From Hedera helix (taxonomy: Eukaryota > Streptophyta > Magnoliopsida > Apiales > Araliaceae), in contig OX359282.1 in NCBI GenBank assembly GCA_947179155.2, positions 31,166,221 through 31,230,220 on the forward strand: DNA of 64,000 nucleotides. Reading direction: 5' to 3'. A model generated the notes under the pieces. The model was not told the DNA's origin and did no database searches. It saw only the letters and a program-made list of their open reading frames with translations. A program made the translations under genes and the position numbers. Below, piece by piece: positions 11,801 through 23,614 of the stretch; position 1 is the first letter of the stretch; every line of letters begins with the position of its first letter.

Positions 11801-13484
11801 ACGTATTTTTGTTCAAATCAGTGACATGAGCTAAAAAGGCTTGACATCCGTTTTTCAATAAACGAATGGCTTTATGGCTAGAAATAACAGTTATAGATTT
11901 CAATGGTTTAGTTGCTTGAATTTGCATGACAGGTTGATTAGGAATATGAAAACTAATAATCTTATGAAAACAATCAATTTTAGCATGATGGGTAGTCAAC
12001 CAATCAATTCCTAAAATCACATCAAATTCACGCATCTCCAAAGAAATAAGGTCAACAGATAATGTGAGGTTGTTGATTTGAACTAGGCAAGATTTATAGA
12101 CAGTAGATGTAATGGTCATTTCTCCTAATGGGGTTTCAACTGATAAGTCAAAGTCCAAGTTTTCAGGAGTTAAGTTTAAACGCTGAGCACATGCAGGTGA
12201 GATAAAAGAATGGGTAGAGCCAGTATCTAACAAAGCGTAGACTTCACGAGAATTTATGAATAGCTTACCGGTTATCACCTCGTTCGAGTTTCGCGCCATT
12301 TGGGATGTCACAACAAAAGCTCTCCCTTGAACTACAGATTTTCCTTTATCCGCGCTAGCTTTTGGTATCATCATTGCAGCTGGACTTGATTTTGTGGCAG
12401 GACAAAACCGCGCAAGATGACCCTCTTTCCCACAACTGTAGCACTTTTTAGACTGCAGAGTACAGTTTGGGCTGATGTGACCTTCCTGACCACACCTATA
12501 GCATCTCACTGGTGGTCGATCTTCTCCCCTTGAAACTGGGGTCGGTGCTGGTGTTGGTACTGGTGCTGGTGCCCTTCCATAATTATTATGGAATCTCTTT
12601 TTTTTGAAATTGTTCCCACTAGATTCTCCTCTTCTGTTATTTGGTGTGGAATTACCACCGAAGTGTTGGTTACCTCCTCGATGGTTTTCGTTCCTGTGGT
12701 TGTTGTCACTCCTTTCTCTATGCTGATCATTAACTCTTGGTTGCAATGTTTCATCTGTTTGCTCCACCCTTTGAGCCCTATCTACAACATCTGAATACAA
12801 ACTGAATTTATGAGAACTAAGTTGTTGACGAATTTTGAGTCTCAAACCTCTCAGGAACATTCGACTCATTCGTGCTTCGTCATCTACTAGATGAGTCGCA
12901 AAACGAGACAGTTCAGCAAACTTAGCTTCATATTGAGAAACTGTCATGTTTCCCTGCTCCAGCTTAATGAATTCCACTTCCTTCATATGGCGGATGCTTT
13001 CTGGGAAGTACTTCTCGTTAAACAGTTCTTCGAATTCTGTCCAAGACATTTCGAGTGCTGAAGGTTGGATACGTTTTACCGCTTCCCACCAATGGTCCGC
13101 CTCACCTCGTAACATAAAAGTGGCAAATGGCACCTTCTGATCATCAGCGCATTGTAAGACATCAAGTATTTTTGTCGTCTGCTTCAGCCATGCCTCCGCT
13201 TTGAGTGGGTCAAGCTTCCCGTGGAATTCAGGTGGTCCTAATTCTTTAAATTGCTTAACAGTGACCATCCTCAAATTGCCAGCGTTTCTACCGTTATTAT
13301 TGACTGGATTTCCTCTTCCTTGATTCTGTATGAACTGCATGAAATTCCTAAAGAATCCATCGTTCATCATGTTATCAGGAACATTATTTCCTGAGTTGGC
13401 AGGAGGATTGTTTGGGGCCTCTTGATTCTCGGCTACATTTGCTTCGGGTATTCCATAGTTAACCTCTTGATTTTCAGATGCCAT
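8839..13484 (-). pseudogene. Gypsy gag-pol polyprotein with one frameshift (copy 1)
   Basis: The first ORF (13484 to 9789, 1231 codons) starts at ATG, 200 bp from the LTR. It contains the retrotransposon gag domain (residues ~90-220), two CCHC zinc knuckles (C328-C361), an aspartic protease with DTG at 420-422, a reverse transcriptase (~605-765, catalytic FIDD at 754-757), RNase H (YSDAS near 901), and the integrase HHCC finger (~1115-1160) and first catalytic Asp (MDFV, ~1187). One base is missing near 9800 relative to the sister copy, which ends the frame after residue ~1228. The rest of the integrase (SDRDPRF, YHPQTDGQSERT) and the C-terminal chromodomain continue in another frame (9798-8839). 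The stop codon lies in the first bases of the 3' LTR. The chromodomain and RT sequence place it in the Tekay/Del group. Confidence 0.92.
8844..8857 (-). other. Polypurine tract of gypsy copy 1
   Basis: The minus strand reads TAAGGAGGGGAGGT immediately before the 3' LTR. This is the expected position and composition for the plus-strand DNA synthesis primer in reverse transcription. Confidence 0.85.
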
Positions 13485-13663
13485 ACCTAACTGTGGTCAC
13501 AAAATAAATGTTAGTTCAAATAAACTGACTCATCACTTCATGTTCCTACATTCAAATCGACTCATTAGATAATAAAATCTATTTTAGGTAGGACACACTA
13601 GTGACTGATTCTATTCGTCTCTCCCCTCCTAGTTCTACCCCAGATCGCCATTAAAGACCATAT

Positions 13664-13681
13664 CCCTAAGCTCTGATGCCA
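13664..13681 (-). other. Primer-binding site of gypsy copy 1 (initiator tRNA-Met type)
   Basis: The minus strand reads TGGCATCAGAGCTTAGGG two bases after the 5' LTR. It is one mismatch from the usual TGGTATCAGAGC that pairs with the 3' end of initiator tRNA-Met. Confidence 0.8.
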
Positions 13682-13683
13682 AC

Positions 13684-16605
13684 TGTGACGCCCCCAAATC
13701 TGGGCCCACACAGCCCAAACTTGAGTCGTCAAAATACTACAACAAAATTATTACAACAAAGCACAACGTACAACAATACAGTGTATAATAATACACAACT
13801 AAGTCTTCACTATTATTGCCACACTATTTTACAAAACGTGAAGACTATGACAGCTATTCCTCGGACCCTCACTCCATTCCCCGGCTAGACCCTGTTATGT
13901 TTTCATCTCTTGTTGAAAAACAATGGAACAAAAGAAAGGGTGAGCTCAAATAGCCCAGTAAAGAATATCATGACTAAGATAATGACGAATAAATTATCAT
14001 TAGTCTTCAACAGTTGAGTTCTTGATAGAATACAATAGACTACAAGGTTTATATCAAAAACTGCAGTTAAATTCTTAAACAACGTTCAGATCAATAATAG
14101 CAGCGGAATGAGTAATCTATTAGAAGAATAATGCAGACTATAATGTCCACTCGGTTCTCTTTTTAGGAAAAACATCATCAACTTTTATCATCTGAAATAT
14201 CATTAGTCAAGATAATACAAATTCACAGTTCCTGATCATAATCATGCACATCAACAGTTCATCTTTGTACTACGGGCCAAAGATATTCAATATAGCACCA
14301 ACGGTCATGATTATACCAGATTCAGCCTTTGGTCATAATCATACCAAACAACAATTCATCTTTGCACTACGGGCCAAAGAGAACATTCACCACGTGCCAT
14401 AAAAGACACCGAACAGATGTATCGCCTTTAACCTATTATATCGCTTTTAACCTATCATCTGTTCAACAAATATATCACATCTGTGCCCCCGGCCACAGAT
14501 ATTCACAACAGCTTGATTTTTGGATGATTAGAATGATATAAATGATGAACAGAAGAAATAGGATAACAATAAGTATCGGAAGTTTACTTTGTACAGATTC
14601 AAATAATGTCCAAATTGTCAACATGATGTGGAGTGAAATTCAAGATCCACAGTTCAGAATAACGGTTACAATTCAATAGAAAGGTTCACGTAAATAGGAA
14701 GGCTCAGTTGAAATAATGAAGTTCAACTATTATGGAACATATAATATTTTCAGGAATTATAGAAGCAATAGTTCCATAATAAATTTCGATTTAGGAGTAT
14801 GAAAGAAAATAATATCCCTTACCGTAGCAGGTTTGATTAACAAAAGGTGAAGGAAATTAATACAAAGGGTTATTCACCAACAGGCGGCAATCCGCTCCGT
14901 AAGGTTATTCCCACAATTTAATAGAATTTGAGTACAAAGAGTTATTCACCAAACAGGCGGCAATCCGCTCCGTAAGGTTATTCTCAGAGATTAATAATGA
15001 ATGAATACGAAAGGTTATTCACCAACAGGCGGCAATCCGCTCCGTAAGGTTATTCCCACAATTTAATAGAATTTGAGTACAAAGAGTTATTCACCAAACA
15101 GGCGGCAATCCGCTCCGTAAGGTTATTCTCAGAGATTAATAATGAATGAATACGAAAGGTTATTCACCAACAGGCGGCAATCCGCTCCGTAAGGTTATTC
15201 CCACAATTTAATACATGGAAATAAGAGGCACGTCTTATGAGTAAGGAAGAAACAATATTATTATCGAGAATCAAATAATGATAATCCCTTACCATAGTAT
15301 GTTTGAATAATGGAAGATGAAAAAGATGGTATCCCTTACCGTAACACGTGATTGGATATTGATTTAAATGAGGTTGATTAACTTGAACAGTACACGTATA
15401 CTTATAGATCTTCACAAATACTCAAGATGACTTAAGCACACTTAGAGAGAACTTTCACAAGAAGTATTTAGAGAGAGAAAGAAAGAACAAGTAAGGAAGT
15501 TTATGAAAAATCCTTAAGTTAAGGCTTCTATTTATAGCCAAAAATCTTATCATTCATTTAATCTAAACCATTCATTTAAAGATCATCTTTTAATCTACAC
15601 CATCCATTTCAAATATTATATTATCTTTAATCTACACCATTCATTTCATATCACCTAATAATCACCTAACTTTATATTATAAACAAATCAATTTAATTAT
15701 TCAACAATAATTCACACTTTAATCTACACCATTCATTTCATATCACCTAATAATCACCTAACTTTATATTATAAACAAATTAATTCAATTATTCAACAAT
15801 AATTCACACTTTAATCTACACCATTCATTTCATATCACCTAATAATCACCTAACTTTATATTATAAACAAATAACTTTATCAATTCAATTATTATAACTA
15901 ATTGTTATAAATACAGTATAGTTAGCTCTTAGATATCAAGTCAATAAATTAATGAAATACAACTGTTTAAATAACATCATAATAGAGATAACAATAATGT
16001 AAAATAAAGCATACGTTACTGTGTAATGACAATTATTGATTCAATAATGTGAATTACTGTGCATATGTTACTGTGACAATTATTAGGTTCAATAATTTTA
16101 AAAACAGTGCAACAACAATTATTGACTTGATAATATAAAATATTATGCAGTGACAATTATCGATGAAATGATGCGTAACAGTTACGGTGTCAATTATCAG
16201 ACCAAAAATATGAGACACTATGCAATACCGTGTGTTACTGTAGAGTACCGAGTGCTACAGAAAATACCAATAACTACCGTATGCTACTATTCTTTTATCA
16301 CCGGTATTTTAACAGTTCCGTTGACTATTTTTATTTAAAAAGGTTATTTCTGTCGTTTTCTATATCCGACAAATATTCCGTTGTGGGGTCCACCAATAAT
16401 TTGTTATTTCGGCGCCGTCGGACCAAACGAATATTCTCTGACCAAACGAATATTCCCCGACAAAGCGAATATTGTCCGACAAAATAAAATTTGCACATAA
16501 CATCCTTAACTTTTAACTTTATCGATTTAACCACTTACTGTTTAAAAAAAATATCTATATGAAGAAAAATTAAATTTTGTATTTCATAAAATTCGGGGTC
16601 TTACA
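13684..16605 (-). repeat. 5' LTR of gypsy copy 1
   Basis: 2922 bp with the same internal arrays as its partner, including five units of the ~73-bp array (14867-15200). As the 5' LTR on the minus strand it would drive transcription of the element. Confidence 0.93.
15523..15539 (-). promoter_or_regulatory. Putative TATA box of the gypsy copy 1 5' LTR
   Basis: The minus strand reads GGCTATAAATAGAAGCC, a strong TATA consensus in the promoter LTR. The same motif is kept in all four full-length-element LTRs, and a related TATAAATAG occurs in the solo LTR near 28921. Confidence 0.55.
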
Positions 16606-18875
16606 GAAAAAGCGTCAATTCTGACGGAATTTTTCGTCGAGAATAAGCTTATTCCGTCGAAATTAACTTATTCCCAGCAGAAAATTTCTTCGAAAATTTA
16701 GTTATAAGTAACCACACGTCGGGATTAATTCCGTAGAAAATTCTGTCGGGATTAATTATCTCTAACAGAATAAAAAAGCGATGAATATCTGTCAAGAATA
16801 ACTTAGATTGTACTATATTATATTATTTAATTTAATTTATTTTTAAATTTAAAAATTTTAATTTTTTATTTACTTTAAATTATTTAAATGTTGTTATATT
16901 ATAATATTTAATTTAATTATTTTTATTATATTTAATTTAATTATTTTATTTATTTTATGTTATTTATTTTAAATTATTTTAATTATATTTTTTTAGATAA
17001 TTTGTTTTATAGTATATTATATTATTTAATGTAATTTTATTATTTTACTTTACTTTAATTACTTTATTTTATTTAATGTAATTTTTTTATGTTAGTTCAT
17101 TTCATTTTATTTTATTAGTAGAAAATTAAGTAAATACTAGTTAGTTTATTTTAATATTGGAAAACTAATAACACATAAATACATATAGGGCCCACAAATG
17201 TTGCAATTGATGAATTCTGATAGAAATTCCGCCTAGAATTTCGTCGAAAATAACAAATATACCAAGTTATTATACAGTTTGTATCACAACAAGATTCATA
17301 ACTTAACATAACGTTGATCAATTAAAATTAGTTCCTATCAGTCCCTAAATCCTTAAACAAAATTCAGTCCCAATTCATAAGTCATTTACCATAAACAAAA
17401 ATTAATCTTAACCACAAATTCAGTCCCAATTCAGATATTGTTACTGCAATCATAATCTCAATCACATTCAAATTAATTAGGGCTATTTCATAAACATACA
17501 TTAACAAAAAAAAAAAAAACAATTATGACAACTGATTCAAGATATAACATGTACATTAATTATGCCAACTGATTCAGGTGCAAAAGTATAAAAATTAGGG
17601 CTAATTACAGATTAATTATGAGATAACGCAAAGATTTTGCCCCCAGCTATAAATTAATTTATGCATATTCAAAAAGAAAAAAATTAATCTTTACTGCAGT
17701 TTCATAAATTAATTGTACCAACACTAAAATTAATTAATTAATGCATTTCAGAAAGGAAAAAAAAAATTGTAGCAATAATATTAGATAACCTTTACTCCAG
17801 TTGTTCCAAGTCACCGCCGTAAGTGCCACTCTAACTTTGGTTGCCATGCACCAAGCTAGCCCAAACTTTGTAGATTGCCGCCAAACTACCAATGCCAGAG
17901 AGTTTCGATGTAGGTAACATGTGGAGCAATGGCAGGGGATGGGAGAAGTGGGGGTGGATCGGGAGACGGGAAGACAGAGGGAAACGATTGGAGGTAAGGG
18001 ACGCTAGAGGGGGGGGAGGTGGTGGGAACGGAGGGAAACGATCGGAGGTGGGAGAGAACGGATAAAAAGAAAGTGAGAGTTGAGAAAAAGAGAACCTGAG
18101 TGCAACGAGGGAAGGAAAATGAAATGTTTTAGGGTTATAACTTAAGTATTTTTGACGGAATTCCATCGGCATTACTTCCGTCAAAAATAATCTAATTTCG
18201 ACTAAAGTTCTATCATCCTTTTTTTATTTTTTCATCGAAATTAACTTTGGTACTAGCGAGAATGTTGGCGCAAAAAGGTGGAGCTTATTTTTGACTGAAC
18301 TCCGTCGGCGTTAAGATATTTTCGACAGAATTATTATCGACCTAATTTTTTGTCGAAAATACACCATTTTCGAGGGAATTAGTTCCGTCGAAAATAATTC
18401 CGTTAAGATTAGTTGTTTTTCTTGTAGTGATATGTTATATTTGTTTTGATTGAAGATGTAAAATCCTTGCATGAGTTAGTGTAATTATTTTATACATTAA
18501 TATTGTTGTACATATCACAATAAAATTGTGTATGTGTTTATATGTTATATTATGAAGTGAATTATTTTCATTAGTATTGATTCAAATTTGTTTATAATAT
18601 GATTGAACATAAGCTTGGGTAATTTATCATACAATATTATCATTGTTCGTATCACAATGAAATTAGGTGTGTGTTTATGTTATATAATAATGATGTGAAT
18701 TTTTTCATTTATTATTGAATCAAATTTATTTATAATATGATTGTTGGAATAATAACTAAATTAGATGTATTAATTAAGTATCTGTTTATAATATTGTTAA
18801 TATTTAATAATAATATTAATGTTTTTTTATATATGTTTTTTTCATATGTTATTAATAGAAAAATAGAATTTAATC

Positions 18876-20264
18876 AGGGATCGATCGATAACACGCTATT
18901 TTGGGATCAAGCTAACCACGTTTCAATGGAAGTAAGGAATAATTCCGATTACAGGCGTAAATTAAGAACGTATGAGGGTGGATGATTGTTGATTTTATGG
19001 GTATTAAATGACGTATAAAAAGAGTTATTACAGCAATGGGGTTTTAGGATTTTTGCAAATCCTCATGTGTGTAATCAATTAGATGCATCATTAGTTGAAG
19101 TATTAATAGAACGTTGGATGAGTAAGAAAATACATTCCGATCAATTTCCTATAGGTGAAACGATAAACCTCAGAAGATGTATATTTTATATTAGGATCGT
19201 CTATTTTTGGTACACCGATTACATGTAAATTAATAAAATAGGAAAAATATATTTCAAATGAATGAATTTAGTAGATATGTAGTGGGGGATGAAATGGTTT
19301 ATGGACGGGGTAGTGGGATTGTATTGTCATGATTATGTTTCACTTTTCTCAACTCTCTTGGGATGCAGACATATAAATGGCGGTGACATACACCAAAGCT
19401 TTAGCTGTTGTTTATGATTGGGAAATTTTTATTTCAATCATCAAACCGTGAAGTGGTGCATGCAAGATATCTTTTATTTCTTAAAGATATTGCGAAAATA
19501 TGTACCTATGCATGAGGAGCCATAAGTTTGGCTTGTTTATATCGAAATTTTCACAAAACCACGCGGATAGACACAAAGAATATTGGTGGTTATTTGACCC
19601 TGCTTCAGGTATTTTATTTATATATTTAGTTTATATTTATATGCATACAAGATTTACATTTGTCAGTACTAAACTCAATAATTTATAATACATATTTGGG
19701 CTTACGAACATATATTTATCAGTAAGCCTAATTATGCACACGAACTAAAGCATTGGTTGCCCCGTGTAAGAGCATGAGCCTACCGAAGAAATAAGGATAC
19801 AATGGAACAAAAAAGAAGGCTATACTCGCATCACAGTCAAATTTTTTACATAGGTGAATTGGATAGCATGACGGGTGCTATGATAAAATGTGCACCTTAT
19901 ATGAGGTTTAAAATTTTGGTTGGAACAGAGTATGAACAAGCCTGCATGGCGGGGCCTCGCGTATTCCCCTAATATTTTGACTTAATGTTGTTGAATTTTA
20001 AATGTCAGATAGAACTTTAAGACAAGTTGGGGAATTATAAGACATACCTAAGGCTCGACTGATATGGTTGAACTAAGGCGAGATCGAGAAAGGATCCACA
20101 CAATTAATTATAATGAATTACAAAAAGAGTATATTTCCATGTGGAACGCAAGGTAGGACATCATCGTTGATTTTGAGGTGACTTCCAGAAAATTTATCCC
20201 TCTTTCAAAATACTTGAAATGGTATCGACAAATGACCCGTAACAAAACTAGCCACCCATAAATT
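18876..20264 (+). pseudogene. Decayed plant-mobile-domain (MAIN-like) gene
   Basis: No frame stays open, but segments in changing frames follow the order of the plant mobile domain found in MAIN-like and 'phosphatase 7 long form' proteins. First comes a Gly-Ser-Ile-Asp start (18876). Then come QWGFRIFANPHVC with QLDASLVEVLIERW (19030-19120), a SDQFPIGETI stretch running into EDVYFILGSSIFGTPIT in another frame (19136-19225), and a block ending ELKHWLPRVRA (19745). MSDRTLRQVGEL (20000) and YNELQKEYISMWNAR (20110-20150) complete the set, the latter matching the domain's C-terminal 'YI..W..R' pattern and followed by LKWYRQMTRNK near 20220. Stops and frameshifts separate the blocks. This domain is often spread by transposons in plants. 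No coding function is expected. Confidence 0.6.
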
Positions 20265-20679
20265 GTTTTAGATGAGAGTTATACCTTCACGTGACATATT
20301 CTATCAGTAAGATGTTGCGAACCTTGTAAGTTTAGATTAAGATGAATTATATTTTTTTTATAAACATTTACAAGTCTAAAAATATTTGCTAACTATTTCT
20401 ACATTTTACAATATAAATTAAATTGGTTTGAGCATTTGTCAGAAATGAACATGAACATAAAAACTCATCAAATCTTCAGTTTTTAACAGGTAAAACTCGT
20501 CAATATTGACAAATATTCGCAATTCCTCTAAATTTAACTAAAAATGAAGGAGAACATATTCATAAACTGTTACAATATTTTCATATGCAACTATATATAT
20601 ACTATCAATGTAGCAACTTTTTATTTTCGAAGGCATGTGAATAGTTATCAATATTAATATATAACAGCAAAAAAGGCGA
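20265..20679. other. AT-rich noncoding stretch
   Basis: No gene, RNA or repeat with definable ends was seen between the MAIN-like pseudogene and the duplicated unit. Confidence 0.5.
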
Positions 20680-21290
20680 TCCCACATCCAATTTTTTGAG
20701 TCAATTTCGTTGGTCACACATCCAATTTTTTCGAGTCAATTTCATTGGTCACGAGTCAATTTACAGAGTTTGGCATGATTTAATATATCAACTATTCATC
20801 TTCTTAATTACTCCTTGATCTGATCCAATTTACATAAAAATTAAAAATTGGGTTTAGTCAATCCAACTTAACTCTATTTGCAGGAATTACTCTCCAATTT
20901 AGATTATAAGGTCGAAGAATCGTTTCTTTCCAAACTCTTCTTCTTCCAAAAAAATACTTCTCTAAAAAAATTCTTCGAAAGAATAGTTATTAAGACTATA
21001 AATACTCTACTTTTTCTCTATTTCTTCATCCATAATTACAATTTTCTTGATTATCTATTTTTCCTTATTTTAGGAGACATCCATATAATTTTATTTTTTT
21101 ATTAATTGAACATCACTGATCAATGACAACCACTTCATCCACCCCCATTAAACAACCGAAAAAAAGCTTTCCTTTAAAGCGTGGCCAAATCAAAGCTCAA
21201 ATATTTGAGAGTTTGATTCCGAACAAGGTGAGTATTTGCTAAACCAAATTATTAATATTATATATGTATTATGCCAATAAAAAAATCTAC
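20680..21290 (+). repeat. Duplicated unit, copy A
   Basis: About 600 bp that recurs in diverged form at 21310-22285. Shared landmarks in order are TTTTTCGAGTCAATTTCGT, TTAATATATCAACTATTCATC, CTTTTTCTCTATTTCTTCATC, GGAGACATCCATATAATTT and the small ORF at 21123. The two units are direct repeats. Confidence 0.75.
21123..21242 (+). CDS. Small ORF or first-exon remnant in the duplicated unit, unknown function
   Basis: A 39-codon ORF begins with ATG after CTGATCA and ends with TAA. The peptide is rich in Thr/Ser at the start, then basic: KQPKKSFPLKRGQIKAQIFESL. The codon for Lys-35 is followed by GTGAGT, a good plant splice donor, so this may be the first exon of a larger gene rather than a complete peptide. 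A pyrimidine-rich leader-like stretch (CTACTTTTTCTCTATTTCTTC) lies ~110 bp upstream. The copy in unit B (22124 on) has lost one C in a C-run and is frameshifted. I do not recognise the family, and no downstream exon was found. Confidence 0.3.
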   Translation: MTTTSSTPIKQPKKSFPLKRGQIKAQIFESLIPNKVSIC

Positions 21291-21309
21291 ACTAATATTA
21301 AACAACACA

Positions 21310-22285
21310 AAAGACGATTTATATCTAATTTTTTCGAGTCAATTTCGTGAGTCAAATTATCGAGTTTGACATTATTTAATATATCAACTATTCATCTTCT
21401 CAATCACTCCTTGAGTTGATCTTGATCCAATTTACATAAAAGTTAAATTGGGCTTATAATTATTGATGGGATCGTGCTATTTCATAAAATAAACATAAAT
21501 TAAATTAATCGTAATAATAAATACCTATGAATTAAGAGATATCTTGTATGTATTATGTTTTCACTACGTTTAAGGGTGAAAATTTTCAATTGCCTATCTC
21601 AATCTTATGATGGATGTATGGGTGTGTGTAAAATTCTTGAGATGATAATTGAGACCAAACCCTAACTATTTTATTTATAAAATAGTTAAGGGTCAAAATC
21701 GTCCATCAAGATTATAAAACCCTAGAGCCCATTATGCCAAATATTATAAGTAATATTATTTATGGGTTACATAATTACCAAGCCCGTAAATTAAAGTGAT
21801 TAAATTAATGCCATATGTAAGTCCAATAATTTCATAAATAGTAAAGGCCACATAAATAAATAAAATATTTTAACATTTTCTCACTTTGCCGAAATACTAT
21901 TTATAAACAAAATATAACGCTTACAATCATTAATTTGGCCAACAATATTGAAGAAAATGGGATTCTAAGAAGAGTTGTTCATTCTCAAACTTTTATTCTC
22001 CCAAAGAAACTCTACTTTTTCTATGTTTCTTTCTATTTCTTCATCCACAATTATATTTTTCTTGATTATATTTTTTTTCTTGATATAGGAGACATTCATA
22101 TAATTTCATTTATCACTGATCAATGACAATCACTTCCTCCACCCCATTAAACAACTGAAAAAAACCTTTTCTCCAAAACGTGGCCAAAATCAAAACTTAA
22201 ATAATTGAGAGTTTGACTTCAAACAGGGTGAATATTTGCTAAATCAAATTATTAATATTATATATTTATTATGTTAATAAAAAAT
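21310..22285 (+). repeat. Duplicated unit, copy B, with internal insertion
   Basis: It matches copy A at 21310-21465 and again at about 21935-22285. The middle (~21466-21930) has no counterpart in copy A and is probably an insertion or old repeat; it holds no ORF of note. The small ORF of copy A is frameshifted here. Confidence 0.65.
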
Positions 22286-23200
22286 AATAAATATATATTA
22301 ATAAAAAATTATTCAATAATTATAAAATAAAATTATATAAATTAACCCATACTTCACGCGATTTATTAAACTTGTGGATATAAAAATGTTGCCAGGGTAT
22401 AATTTCTATTAAATATTTATAGTATCTACTCCATACGAAGGTTCGCGTGTGAACTCGTGAAGATCCAACTTCCTTAATTTTTTGGTAAACGCGTTTGGAG
22501 GGCTTAAAAATCTCTTAATTTCTTCAACACATGTACATGTTGGTATCATATCATATTATATTACTCGATATTAACAAAAAATTATTTGAGCAATAACATT
22601 TCGTTCGACATATACAACGTTAAAATTGGATAAACATTTTTAATTAAGAGGATATGCATATTTTAGTAGTAGTTAGCACTAGTTGATCAGTATTATAGTA
22701 TATATACTAGACCAAAAATAAAACTAAAAGTCTCGTGCTCTACCTGTTGCAGATGTCAGCAATGTCATGAAGACCAACGTCATACCACTGCTAATCCAAA
22801 ATTAAATACTCCATTAAATTTTATATATATAGGAAAAAGAAGAAAACAAAGGCTTATAATCCAAAATTAAATACTCCATTAAATCATAAATGAGTTCACA
22901 CGTACCCAAGTGTAAATACGGATTTGCGTTCAAACCAAAGGGTCAGCATCTGCGGCCATTGGCTTAATAAATTCATCAAGTACCTTTAAACTATGCATCT
23001 CTCTCATCAAGTACAAGACTGTATGTCCTGAGACTCATTCATTTAAGGAATATTAATTTCTTTATTATATATTCTCTCTGTTTTTTTTATTTGAATATTT
23101 ATTTAAGAAATTTATAAATAACAAATAAAATAAATAAATTTCATTATCTAAAATGACATATAAAAAAACCCGGAGGAAGTATTCATCTAACACATATGAG
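22286..23200. other. AT-rich noncoding stretch
   Basis: No gene seen. A ~32-bp phrase containing AATCCAAAATTAAATACTCC occurs twice, at about 22793 and 22858, as a short direct repeat. Confidence 0.5.
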
Positions 23201-23606
23201 TAGGGGTGTTCGAAAAATTCGATTTTTACCGAACCGATCAGTACCAATTTTTTCAGTATCGGTATTTTTCGGTACCGGTAGCGGTATGGACAATGTTAAA
23301 TTTTGGTAAAAATCGGTATACCGAAAGAACTGAAATAAATAATATAATATTAAATTTATATTAATTATTATAATATATATATATAATAATTATATATATC
23401 ATTATAATTTATAAATAAATTAATATATAATTATTATTTATAAATTATAATTATATATATTACCAATCGATATAAATCGAAAACTGAATCGAAAAAATCG
23501 AACCGAATTTGTACTGAATCGATACCGAAATCGGTAATTCGGTATCGATACCAATTCTTGTTTTAGCGGCATTTTCGGTTTGATTTTTTATTGATGGACA
23601 CCCCTA
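23201..23606. mobile_element. hAT-type MITE
   Basis: The termini are TAGGGGTGTTC and GACACCCCTA, with subterminal runs of CGGTACCGGT / ACCGAA motifs in both orientations and an AT-only core. The flanking 8-mers CATATGAG (23193-23200) and CATATGAA (23607-23614) match at 7 of 8, which fits the 8-bp duplication of hAT elements. 406 bp, no coding capacity. Confidence 0.8.
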
Positions 23607-23614
23607 CATATGAA

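Larger units (their letters stand above)
5922..16605 (-). mobile_element. Full-length Ty3/gypsy retrotransposon, Tekay/Del-type chromovirus (copy 1)
   Basis: Two LTRs of 2922 bp (5922-8843 and 13684-16605) begin TGTGACGCC and end GGTCTTACA on the plus strand. A perfect 5-bp target duplication GAAAA lies at 5917-5921 and 16606-16610. On the minus strand the order is 5' LTR, primer-binding site, gag, protease, RT, RNase H, integrase, chromodomain, polypurine tract, 3' LTR. I noticed only about six substitutions between the LTRs by eye, so the insertion is recent. The coding region carries one frameshift. It inserted 13 bp inside the left tip of a CACTA element. Confidence 0.95.
5909..18429. mobile_element. 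Non-autonomous CACTA element, split by a gypsy insertion
   Basis: The left tip is CACTATAAGAAAA (5909-5921) and the right tip read inward is CACTACAAGAAAAACAAC (18429 backwards), the classical CACTA termini. Subterminal regions (16611-16760 and 18150-18410) are packed with motifs such as CCGTCGAAAATAA in both orientations, which are typical transposase-binding repeats of this superfamily. Without the nested gypsy element (5922-16605 plus one 5-bp duplication) it is about 1.83 kb with no transposase ORF. The 3-bp flanks (tgg and ata) do not match, so a target duplication is not confirmed. The proline-rich ORF on the minus strand at 17831-18184 is low complexity and is not called. Confidence 0.75.

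Noticed and set aside
17831..18184. 117-codon minus-strand proline/serine-rich ORF
   Set aside because: Low-complexity sequence inside the CACTA element; no transposase motif or other domain.
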